DNA of 64,000 bases from Opitutaceae bacterium TAV5 (GTDB taxonomy: Bacteria; Verrucomicrobiota; Verrucomicrobiia; Opitutales; Opitutaceae), in assembly GCA_000242935.3 (NCBI GenBank), contig CP007053.1:3519001-3583000 (forward strand). Reading direction: 5' to 3'. The notes under the pieces were generated by a model. The model made no database searches, was not told the origin of the DNA, and was given only the letters and a program-made list of their open reading frames with translations. Positions 17,064-24,606 of this stretch are shown here, one piece after another. The position numbers and the translations under genes are program-made. Every line of letters starts with the position of its first letter. Position 1 is the stretch's first letter.

Positions 17064-18179
17064 TTATTTTTGTGCGAGGAATGCGGAGAGATCGGTGGTG
17101 ACGGCAGCCGTAAAGTTGTCGGCATTGCCGCTATTGCCTCGCTGTCTGGATACGTTCGGGAAACAGCCGGTCAGGCCTCCGTCAATCAGGATGCCGCTGC
17201 TTTCATCAAAAACCCGTCGCAATTCCGAGGTGCGCAGTGCCGGGCTCAGATCGAAGCGGATCAGAACGGCGTTCAGCTTTTCGAAGAGCGCAAAAAACCG
17301 CGGCCAGTCCTGCCACGGAGGAAAACCGTCCGGGCGAGACCAGGAGCGAAGAAAACTCCAGTCCGCTTCGCGCACCTGGTAATGCCGTTCGCGGCCCTGG
17401 CTCGTCACCTGCACGAGTCCCGATGCAGCCAGTTCGCGCAAGGCATCCTCCACCGTCCGCGGGAAATAACAGGTCGCCCGCGCCACTTCCGCCGCCCGGC
17501 CGCCGTTCGGGTGAGTCAGCAGCCAGTGTACGATCTCGCAACGGGCCTGCACACCAAAGAAGGCGCGCAGCTTCCATGACAATGCCGCTGCCACGTTGGG
17601 GTTGGGAGCCCGGCTCAGGCTTCGTGGACGAATGACGCCCCGGCTCCATCCGTATTTCAGAAACACGGGGTCGGCCATGCCATACACCGGTTGCGGAGCG
17701 CCATCATGGCGGGAAACAAAAAGCGGCACAGCCGCTTCCACGGGTTGAGCGCCGGTGCTTTCGAGGGAGCGCTCGCCTCGGGTTGCAGGTCCGGCTCCGG
17801 CTTTGACTTCGGCGGTCAGTTCGGCAGCCAGCTTTTTCCATTTGGCGAGCGCGGAGCGTTGTCCGAGCCACCCGGATACGGCTGCGAGAACGCGGGCGTC
17901 GCCCAGGCCGGGCGTCTTCCGGATGTTGCGCAATCGTTGCAGGTTCACCCACTGCGCATGGGCCCGCAGCCAGTCCAGCATCTCGTCAAACAGCCTTGGG
18001 TCGCTGCGGGCCAGGTTGGCTGACGCCAGCACCAGAGCCTCGATGTCCACGCACCAGCGAGTGTCTTCGGGCGAGGCGGCACCGGCCACACCGAGCACAG
18101 TCCATTGTTTCCAGAGCAGATCGAGCATGGCGTCATGGATTGCGACGACGGAGGCGGGCAAGGAGGATGAGGTGGACAT
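17064..18179 (-). CDS. Winged-helix domain protein of unknown function
   Basis: 371 residues from the ATG at 18179. I do not recognise a named family. The middle (about 215-290) reads as an ArsR/MarR-like winged helix: CEIVHWLLTHPNGGRAAEVA, RTVEDALRELAASGLV and then a basic wing QVTSQGRERHYQV. The N-terminal half is helical (LLWKQWTVLGVAG, PRLFDEMLDWLRAHAQWVNLQ) and the C-terminal part has RFFALFEKLNAVLIRFD. A 41-codon remnant resembling the start of a nucleotidyltransferase (ELVVCGGSA) lies immediately upstream on the same strand. I infer this is half of a former two-gene unit. Confidence 0.6.
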   Translation of the reverse strand: MSTSSSLPASVVAIHDAMLDLLWKQWTVLGVAGAASPEDTRWCVDIEALVLASANLARSDPRLFDEMLDWLRAHAQWVNLQRLRNIRKTPGLGDARVLAAVSGWLGQRSALAKWKKLAAELTAEVKAGAGPATRGERSLESTGAQPVEAAVPLFVSRHDGAPQPVYGMADPVFLKYGWSRGVIRPRSLSRAPNPNVAAALSWKLRAFFGVQARCEIVHWLLTHPNGGRAAEVARATCYFPRTVEDALRELAASGLVQVTSQGRERHYQVREADWSFLRSWSRPDGFPPWQDWPRFFALFEKLNAVLIRFDLSPALRTSELRRVFDESSGILIDGGLTGCFPNVSRQRGNSGNADNFTAAVTTDLSAFLAQK

Positions 18180-18202
18180 GGTGGAATGGGGAGAAGAGCG
18201 CG

Positions 18203-18328
18203 TCAGAGTTGGCGGGCTGATCCCCCGCAAACGACCAACTCGTAAAAGGCCCCCGGAACGAGGCCCAGCCGTTCATTCAGGAGAGACAGCGCTTCATCCA
18301 GGTGGCTTTTATAAATTATAAAATTCAT
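18203..18328 (-). pseudogene. Truncated nucleotidyltransferase-like N-terminal remnant
   Basis: A 41-residue frame begins MNFIIYKSHLDEALSLLNER and ends ELVVCGGSARQL. The segment LLNERL..FELVVCGGSA is characteristic of the first strand-loop of DUF6036-type minimal nucleotidyltransferases, which normally continue for about 150 more residues with a DxD motif. Here the frame stops at once, 24 bases before the winged-helix gene. It is preceded by an AT-rich promoter-like segment. Truncation is visible; the family assignment is from motif memory. Confidence 0.5.
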
Positions 18329-18419
18329 GATATTTAAAATAAGGTAATAGCACTTTTTAAATATCCATGATTCATGGCGCAATCTTCTTTCCCCGGATGT
18401 ACCGGTTGCGTGGGTGCAA

Positions 18420-18500
18420 ACCGGCACAGTGCGCGGCTGGCGGTCTTTCCGGAGACTTTCGCACGGTCGGCGATGGTTTGAAGAGTATGGGTTTATTCAT
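18420..18500 (-). pseudogene. Remnant of a LacI-type DNA-binding head
   Basis: Reading down from the ATG at 18500, one frame gives QTIADRAKVSGKTASRAL, nearly the same as the head of the LacI gene at 15938-17032 (QTIANRAKVSRMTVSRAL). The ATG is out of phase with that frame and no sensor domain follows, so this is a frameshifted, truncated copy. It lies just upstream of the PEP-CTERM cluster it may once have controlled. Confidence 0.6.
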
Positions 18501-18645
18501 GATTTTCAGATAATTGCCTGTTTTTCAGATTACGGGTAACACAAGATGAATATCGCCTGGATCCAGGAAATAACACAAGGGTTTTGTCAGAAACGAGCCA
18601 GCGCCCGTTTCGATGACCCAAACCTCGACAGCACCCAGATTGCCC
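18501..18645 (+). promoter_or_regulatory. Upstream region of the first glycan cluster with a shared operator-like motif
   Basis: Contains TTACGGGTAA (18530-18539) and further on ACGAGCCAGCGCCCGTTTCG. Both elements recur in the same order upstream of the second cluster (24466-24475 and about 24528-24550). The TTAC-NN-GTAA palindrome suits a LacI-type dimer. No -35/-10 pair can be called with confidence. Confidence 0.5.
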
Positions 18646-19314
18646 ATGAAGACACATCGCTTATTATCCTTTGCGCTCCGGCTGATTCCCCTTGCCGGTG
18701 CTTTTGCCCTCACCTCGTTTGCCGGAGCCCAAACCATCGTTAACGGGAGCTTTGATGAAAGCAGCGGAGCCAAGATTGCCCCGGAAACGGGTTATCTCCA
18801 GGCGGCGCCCTATGGTTGGTCGTGGGATAACAGCAGCTTCTACTGGATCGCCGATGGTGGACTTGACGGGATCCGGTCTGACGACGGAGGCGTCTTTGTC
18901 GGCCTGCAACGCGGGAGCACGACGCAGTTGCTGGACGCGGTTTTGAGGCAGAGCCTCACCGGCTTGGCTGCGGGAGAAAGCTATGAAGTTTCCTTTCTGG
19001 TCAGGGCTCGTAACGCCGTTTCTGAAGGCGGTACCTGGACAGTGTCGGTAAGTGACAGTGACGCGATCCTGGGAAGCCTCAGCGATAACCCGATTGCCGG
19101 ATCATGGGCGGAATATTCGTTCGTGTTTATTGCCACCGACGAGAATCCGGTTCTGAGGCTGTCGTTTACCAACAATCTCGGCGGTGATTACATGGTTCTC
19201 TTTGACAATTTAACTGTAACACAGGTGGTGCCGGAACCTGCCGCCATGGCCGCATTCGCAGGAGCGGGAGTGCTGCTGGTTGCGTTTGTCCTTCGCCGCC
19301 GTCGCAACACCTGA
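18646..19314 (+). CDS. PEP-CTERM sorted secreted protein
   Basis: 222 residues from the ATG at 18646, which begins a signal peptide (MKTHRLLSFALRLIPLAGAF, cleavage near FAGA-QT). The mature part starts QTIVNGSFDE and is a beta-rich, jelly-roll-like domain (GWSWDNSSFYWIADGGLDG, FVGLQRGSTTQLLDAVLRQS, SWAEYSFVFIATDENPVLRLSF, YMVLFDNLTV). This looks like carbohydrate-binding folds, but no family can be named with certainty. The C-terminus has the exosortase sorting signal VPEP, a hydrophobic helix and RRRRNT. It should be processed and placed at the outer envelope. It heads the first glycan cluster, and related proteins are at 19351 and 29570. Confidence 0.88.
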   Translation: MKTHRLLSFALRLIPLAGAFALTSFAGAQTIVNGSFDESSGAKIAPETGYLQAAPYGWSWDNSSFYWIADGGLDGIRSDDGGVFVGLQRGSTTQLLDAVLRQSLTGLAAGESYEVSFLVRARNAVSEGGTWTVSVSDSDAILGSLSDNPIAGSWAEYSFVFIATDENPVLRLSFTNNLGGDYMVLFDNLTVTQVVPEPAAMAAFAGAGVLLVAFVLRRRRNT

Positions 19315-19350
19315 CCCTGACTCCCCATAGCTGTCGTTCCCATAGTTATC

Positions 19351-19917
19351 ATGAGAAGGTTTCCTCTTTTCGCCTCTGTGATTCTTGCGATGGTCCTGAC
19401 CGGTGTCTTCGCCACCACATCGCTCCCTGCGCAGGCCCTGCGGAGTGCGAGTTTCGAGGATGGCGCGCCGCCCTCGGGGTTTAACCAGAATGCTCCCAGG
19501 GGCTGGGGTTGGGAAAATGGCAATTTTTACTGGTCTGCAAGCGGTGGCCTGGATGGCCTCACTGCGCAGGACGGGAACGCATTTGTCGGCCTGCAACGCA
19601 CCGGAACGAGCGACGTGTCTGCCGTGCTCAAACAGCAGATAACGGCCCTCAGTGCAGGGACGTCTTATGTGGTTTCGATGTGGGTTCGCGCGCGCGTCGG
19701 CTCCACCAGCGGCACATGGACGGTCTCGGTCATTGACGGGGCCGACGTGCTGGCGACCCGCAGCGATCATGCCAGACCCGGCCAATGGGAGCAGGTGTCG
19801 GTTTCATTCACGGCGACCCGCTCCGAAGCGACCCTCCGGCTCGGTTTCAAAAATGAAAGCGGGAAGGATCAGATGGTCTTTTTCGACAACGTATCCATAA
19901 CCCCGGACGGCAAATAA
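19351..19917 (+). CDS. Secreted beta-rich protein, paralogue without a sorting signal
   Basis: 188 residues with a signal peptide (MRRFPLFASVILAMVLTGVF). The mature part parallels the preceding PEP-CTERM protein: SASFEDG, GWGWENGNFYWSASGGLDGL, AFVGLQR, VLKQQITALSAGTSYVVSMWVRAR, MVFFDNVSITP. It ends right after that domain with no PEP motif, membrane helix or basic tail. It is therefore likely to be released or periplasmic while its sister is anchored. It lies 36 bases after the PEP-CTERM gene and 5 bases before the prepilin-like gene, in one probable transcript. Confidence 0.8.
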   Translation: MRRFPLFASVILAMVLTGVFATTSLPAQALRSASFEDGAPPSGFNQNAPRGWGWENGNFYWSASGGLDGLTAQDGNAFVGLQRTGTSDVSAVLKQQITALSAGTSYVVSMWVRARVGSTSGTWTVSVIDGADVLATRSDHARPGQWEQVSVSFTATRSEATLRLGFKNESGKDQMVFFDNVSITPDGK

Positions 19918-19922
19918 TCCTT

Positions 19923-20636
19923 ATGACACCTGCTACCCCAAAAACCTCGCATGGCTTCACACTCGTGGAATTGCTCACGGTGATCGCCATCATCGGCATT
20001 CTGGCGGCAATTCTCATCCCGACAGTCGGCAAAGTTCGCGCCACGGCCCATGCGGCGGCCTGCCTGAGCAACATGCGACAACTGTCGCTTGCTCTCCTCG
20101 TTTACAGCGAGGGCAACCGCGGCGTGTTTCCCGACAATGCCTTCGTTTCCCGCTGGGATCGCATGGCGCTTTCCACATTCACCAACGGCGATCCGGTTCC
20201 CTACAACCCGATCCTGCATTGCAAGGCCGACAAGGTGGTCAGGGACACCGCCACACTGGGGGCCACGGTCGCGGGACAACCACGGTCGTATGCGCTCAAT
20301 CCCGTCATGATCAATTTCAACGGAAAATACGGAAATCCTGCTCTTTGGGGATCCGGTTTGCCGGAGGCAAACAAGGGCATCCGGATCAATGCCATCGTCA
20401 CGCCAAGTCGCATGCTGATGCTGCTGGAGCGGTTTCATCAGGACAACGGGTTTACCGAGGGGCGGGAAGTGGCATCGGCAGGTTTTGCGGATACGCACGG
20501 AGGCGCGATGAACGGCGCCTTTTGCGACGGCAGTGCGAAGCGTATCAAATTCTCTGCTACGCTCAATGACATCAGTCCGGATGGCGGTGGCCAGCTCAAC
20601 AATTTCCACACCGGTTATCTGCGAAACGGTCCCTGA
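19923..20636 (+). CDS. Prepilin-like protein with H-X9-DG motif
   Basis: 237 residues. It has a short basic leader and then the type III signal GFTLVELLTVIAIIGILAAILIP, with prepilin-peptidase cleavage expected after Gly and Glu at position +5. The globular part carries MRQLSLALLVYSEGNRGVFPDN and a C-terminal HGGAMNGAFCDG, exactly His-X9-Asp-Gly, the pattern of the large Planctomycete/Verrucomicrobia pseudopilin-like families. Such proteins may form short pseudopili or surface fibres; the function is unproven. It is the third gene of a cluster of secreted glycan-active proteins, with similar proteins at 30316 and 34007. Confidence 0.88.
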   Translation: MTPATPKTSHGFTLVELLTVIAIIGILAAILIPTVGKVRATAHAAACLSNMRQLSLALLVYSEGNRGVFPDNAFVSRWDRMALSTFTNGDPVPYNPILHCKADKVVRDTATLGATVAGQPRSYALNPVMINFNGKYGNPALWGSGLPEANKGIRINAIVTPSRMLMLLERFHQDNGFTEGREVASAGFADTHGGAMNGAFCDGSAKRIKFSATLNDISPDGGGQLNNFHTGYLRNGP

Positions 20637-20765
20637 TCCGGTCGGCCTCCGCCACCTGCCCCGCCCGTTCCGTTCTCTCTTCGCATTCCCCTGTGCGTTC
20701 CTCATGCTGCCTCCTGCGATTCGCCGAAGTGAGGAGCTTTTTTTCTCCAACCCATTCAGAAGATA

Positions 20766-23453
20766 ATGACATTCCTGTCCCGTATCATCTTTCCGGCTGC
20801 GCTCATTGCCTTGGTCACCGCCCCCACTCTCCAGGCGGCGGTGACGACTGAAATCACGCCCGCCGACTATCCCGGTCGCTTGCTGGCCATCACGTCGGGA
20901 CGCTCCGGCTCCTCCGCCTCCATACCGCTGCTCTCGGGCTTCGGACCGATCTTCCGGGACGGTTCAGGGCTGCGTTATCCGGGGGACTACCGGGTGAGAC
21001 TGCTTTCCGACCTGAAAAGCGTGGACGGGAGCGGGCGCACGCTTCGTTACCAGGCGTCCGACGTAGCCGGAGAGCCGGTGTTCTCGATCACCCTCGCGGA
21101 CTTTCCGGACGGCGGGGGAATGTCGCTGACCCTGGCGGGAGAATCCGGAGATTTTGCGGGCGTGCATCCCGGCCGTCTCCCCGCGCAGGACGGGCTCGCG
21201 GGGTTTAACCTGCCGACCCGCCACACCGAGGATCATCCCGGACATGGCCGGTTCCCGAATACGTTTTATCATCGCAAGGCGGGCGTCTGGATACGCGGCG
21301 ATTGGGACCTGGACTATAGCAACGCCAGTCTTTCCCGGGAACTTTATCCGACCGGCGTCAGTGCGCTCGAGGGCGAGGACGCGGTGTTCTTCCCGGGTCT
21401 CGGCGTGGAGGGCAAGGCATCTCCGGACAGCACCCGCATCACCGACTACTACCTGGGCACGGCCTTGCTGTATCAGACGGGACAGGACGGGAAGCGGAAG
21501 CCGTTGCAGGAAAGGTTCCGCCTTTATTGGGGCGAACATCTTTGGGCGGCCGTCGAAAAGCCCGACCTCAAGCCGAGCCCGTATCGTGAGGTGATGCGCG
21601 ATCTTCTCTACGTTGACATTTGGGACGGGCACTACCCGGACCGCTCCGCCTTCACCGCGTGGATGCAGGAAACCGTGGGCAAATACGTGGGCGGGCTCTG
21701 CATCGTGCAAAACTGGCAGGGCGGTGGTTTCGACTCCAGTCTGCCCGAGTCGATTTCCGATGCGCTGCCTCCTTCGCAAGGCAAGGCGGGCACGCCGGAG
21801 CAATTGAAGGTGTGGATGGAGCAGATGAAAAGCTGGGGCCTGGCCGGGCTGCGCACCAATTATCAGCTCTACCGCGACAAGGGCGCGCCTCTGCCGCAGA
21901 CGGTCGCCCGGTCGCTCGATGAAAAGGGGAAGCCCAAATGGCACACGCAGGTGCAATCCGTCCTCGAAGTGATCACGCGTCAGGAAAACTACATTCGGGA
22001 TCACTACGCTACGACTGCCTCCTTTTCCGATCAACTGACATCGGTGGGACACGGCTGGCCGTATGTTGACTTCACGCCGGGCAACCCGGACGCCGGGACG
22101 ATTCGCGGAGCGCGGGCCGGGCTGCGCGCGCAGGCGCACCGGATCAAGGAGATCGTGAAGGGGCCGCTCCTGTCGGAGACGCTCAACACGCAGTTCCTCA
22201 TCGGCGAGTATGTGGACACGGGCGACTACGGGATTTTCGAAGGATTCAACCGCCTGTTCACGCCGGAGTTCAAGTTGCGGCGTTTGCACGGGCTTTCGGT
22301 GTTTCATGGCATGGGGCTCAGTTACCGTTATTTTTACGGACCTCCGTATGGCGGCACCGACAGGCAACCCAGGGGGTTTGCGATGTATGCGGCGGCCTGG
22401 GGACCGGGTTCGGACGATTACCGGGCCATGACCATCGCCTACGGCAACGCGGCCTACCTCGACTACGGGCCGCAGCGGGTCACGTATGACAAGGCGCTGA
22501 CCGAGGCCATGACCGTAGGCGTGTTGCAGCGTTATTATCTGTATCAGCCAGTGAGCGAAATTTCGTATGAGACGCCCGACGGATGGGAAACGCTGGAGGC
22601 CATCTTGCTGGCGGGGCACGATCCGAGGCCTTTTTTCGCCCGCATCAAGGTAGTGTATGCGAACGGGCTCGTCGTGGTCGTGAACCGCAAGAACGAACCA
22701 CTGGCATGGCGGCTGCCTTCGTTTGGCGACGTGCTTTTGCCCAGGTATTCGTATGCCGTTTATTCGGACGATGGCGCGGTGGAGGGGTTTTCGGGCATCC
22801 CGGCCGGCACTGGAGATTCGTCGTTGAGAATCGACTACACCAGCGACCGGAACCGGAATCTGCTCTTCATCAATCCGCGGGCCACGGGTTGGCGCGACCT
22901 GCCGGCGGCGACGATTTTCGAGAACGGAGATACGGTGTATCAATTGCCCAAAAAAAGGCGTTACCGTCCGCACGTCACGAATGGGGCAGACTGGACGCTG
23001 GACGATTTTTCCGGTGCGCTGCGTTGGTCGCCGATGGGCAACCGCAAGGCGCGAATCGTCGAGGAGGGGGACGATCTTTTCGTACGGATCGAATCGGATG
23101 ACCGTCCGTCGCGCCTGGACCGGCAGATCGGGCGGAGGATGGCCGGGACGGTGAAGTTGCGCTACCGGACAGAGGCCGAGGCAACCGTCGCGAGTGTTTC
23201 GCTGATGCGATTCGGGAGGGTTGACGGAAGCATGCGCGAGATTACCGGACGCAAAACGGTCGCCTTGCCCGGCACGTCCGGTGAATGGCGAGAGGGCGAG
23301 GTGCCGTTCCGTTTCCCGGAGGACGGGGCATTGCATGTCGTCCTGCGCCTTGCGGCGGCCGATCCCGAAGCGGCCGGAGCCGGAGTTGTCCGGAAAGCGG
23401 CGACTCTGGATGTGGAGTCCGTCCGGATCGTTGAGGGAGAGAACAGACCATGA
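20766..23453 (+). CDS. Large secreted protein, putative glycoside hydrolase-like
   Basis: 895 residues with a signal peptide (about 1-26, IIFPAALIALVTAPTLQAA). The first 250 residues are beta-rich. The centre (about 270-560) reads as an alpha/beta barrel with acidic and aromatic motifs such as LLYVDIWDGHYPDRSAF, SWGLAGLRTNYQLYRD, SVGHGWPYVDFTPGNPDAG, LIGEYVDTGDYGIFEGFN and FHGMGLSYRYFYGPPYGG. A Pro/Arg linker (QLPKKRRYRPH) leads to a C-terminal beta-sandwich. This build resembles clan members such as GH101-like or DUF5696 proteins, but I cannot fix the family or catalytic residues. Its stop overlaps the start of the CBM9-like gene. Confidence 0.6.
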   Translation: MTFLSRIIFPAALIALVTAPTLQAAVTTEITPADYPGRLLAITSGRSGSSASIPLLSGFGPIFRDGSGLRYPGDYRVRLLSDLKSVDGSGRTLRYQASDVAGEPVFSITLADFPDGGGMSLTLAGESGDFAGVHPGRLPAQDGLAGFNLPTRHTEDHPGHGRFPNTFYHRKAGVWIRGDWDLDYSNASLSRELYPTGVSALEGEDAVFFPGLGVEGKASPDSTRITDYYLGTALLYQTGQDGKRKPLQERFRLYWGEHLWAAVEKPDLKPSPYREVMRDLLYVDIWDGHYPDRSAFTAWMQETVGKYVGGLCIVQNWQGGGFDSSLPESISDALPPSQGKAGTPEQLKVWMEQMKSWGLAGLRTNYQLYRDKGAPLPQTVARSLDEKGKPKWHTQVQSVLEVITRQENYIRDHYATTASFSDQLTSVGHGWPYVDFTPGNPDAGTIRGARAGLRAQAHRIKEIVKGPLLSETLNTQFLIGEYVDTGDYGIFEGFNRLFTPEFKLRRLHGLSVFHGMGLSYRYFYGPPYGGTDRQPRGFAMYAAAWGPGSDDYRAMTIAYGNAAYLDYGPQRVTYDKALTEAMTVGVLQRYYLYQPVSEISYETPDGWETLEAILLAGHDPRPFFARIKVVYANGLVVVVNRKNEPLAWRLPSFGDVLLPRYSYAVYSDDGAVEGFSGIPAGTGDSSLRIDYTSDRNRNLLFINPRATGWRDLPAATIFENGDTVYQLPKKRRYRPHVTNGADWTLDDFSGALRWSPMGNRKARIVEEGDDLFVRIESDDRPSRLDRQIGRRMAGTVKLRYRTEAEATVASVSLMRFGRVDGSMREITGRKTVALPGTSGEWREGEVPFRFPEDGALHVVLRLAAADPEAAGAGVVRKAATLDVESVRIVEGENRP

Positions 23454-24256
23454 TGTCCGGCGGACCGTTGCAGGTTGCGTCGGGCAGACTCGTGGCGGGC
23501 TTGCTGGCGGGCCTTGTCCTTGCGGGGATGTACCCGTCCGGGGCGCAGGCGGGTGACGCCGCCTTGCCGGAGATCGTTGTCCCGAAGGTGGCGACAGTCG
23601 TGGTCCTGGATGGGAAGGGCGGCGATCCTGCATGGGAGAGGGCGGTGCGGATTGATCTTCGGGATTTCTGGCAACCGACGCAGGGCGCAGAACCGGCGGC
23701 GCGCACACGGGTGTCGCTGTTGCACGACGGGGAGACGTTTTACCTCGCGTTCGATTGCGAGGACGACGACATCCGGGCGACGTGCGCCGACCATGACGGG
23801 CAGACGTTTCGTGACGACTGCGTGGAGTTGTTTTTCGGTGCGGACGATCCGCGCGGGGCGTTTGTCGCATGTCTTGAAATCAACGCCATCGGGACGGTGG
23901 CGGATTATTACTACCAGCACGCGGACTGGATAAACTACCGGTTCGAGTCGCGGGCGCGGGTGGAGGTTTCGCGCTCACCGCATTTGGACGGGAAGGGAAA
24001 GGGTTATCGGGTGGAGGTGGCGGTGCCGTTTGTGGCGTTGCAGCCGATTGTGAGTTTGTTTGTCGGTGAGGAACGGGGAAGCGCGATGCGTCGGGGCGGA
24101 GCTCCGGAACGTCTTCGGGCGAACTTTGCGCGATGGGATCGCGGCAGGGCGGAGGCCGGCAAGAAAGACCGGTTCACGATCTGGTCCGATCCGCAGTTTC
24201 ACCAGCCGCATCCGCATCGCCCGGAGCGGATGGGGTGGTTGAGATTTGAGCCGTAG
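23450..24256 (+). CDS. Secreted CBM9-like carbohydrate-binding protein
   Basis: 268 residues; the ATG at 23450 overlaps the TGA of the preceding gene, so translation is coupled. The signal peptide runs to about residue 34 (LVAGLLAGLVLAGMYPSGAQA). The rest is one CBM9/DOMON-like beta-sandwich: VLDGKGGDPAWERA, TRVSLLHDGETFYLAFDCEDDDI, DDCVELFFGADDP, FVACLEINAIGTVADYYYQ, GYRVEVAVPFVAL, GWLRFEP. In CBM9-type proteins these strands carry the ligand site and bound calcium. It probably binds the glycan attacked by the upstream large protein. Confidence 0.75.
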   Translation: MMSGGPLQVASGRLVAGLLAGLVLAGMYPSGAQAGDAALPEIVVPKVATVVVLDGKGGDPAWERAVRIDLRDFWQPTQGAEPAARTRVSLLHDGETFYLAFDCEDDDIRATCADHDGQTFRDDCVELFFGADDPRGAFVACLEINAIGTVADYYYQHADWINYRFESRARVEVSRSPHLDGKGKGYRVEVAVPFVALQPIVSLFVGEERGSAMRRGGAPERLRANFARWDRGRAEAGKKDRFTIWSDPQFHQPHPHRPERMGWLRFEP

Positions 24257-24606
24257 TTTTTTGGCACCGCGCCGATGCTTGAGCGACACACGAAAACGCC
24301 AGCCAGCCGCCCTCCTTGCGGGCTGAGGATCACGAGAAATCCGGTCGGGCTTTGGAATCCGGGTGCGGACGATCACACCTTTCGGGGGGTATCCATGCAC
24401 GTAAAATAGTCAGATAATATTTATTTATATATAATTGTTTATAAATTAATTAAGAATTTTTAAGATTACGAGTAACGTAACAAGAAAGTCGCCTTGCCCG
24501 GAGCATCAACATCAAGGTCTTTTCCTGAACGAGCCAGCGATCGTTTCGCTCTTCCTGACCATTCCCCCCCCTTTTCGCCTTCAAATCACCCACACGACCC
24601 TCACCC
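24257..24606 (+). promoter_or_regulatory. Intergenic region before the second glycan cluster, shared operator-like motif
   Basis: No gene is seen. After a GC-rich part comes an AT-rich stretch (about 24400-24465) and then TTACGAGTAA at 24466-24475 and GAACGAGCCAGCGATCGTTTCG around 24528-24550. The same two elements in the same order stand before the first cluster (18530 and about 18595). A LacI-type operator with a nearby promoter is the simplest reading. Confidence 0.5.

Noticed and set aside
20964-23870. 968-residue minus-strand frame opposite the large secreted protein
   Set aside because: Basic, motif-free translation antisense to a gene with a signal peptide and coupled downstream gene.
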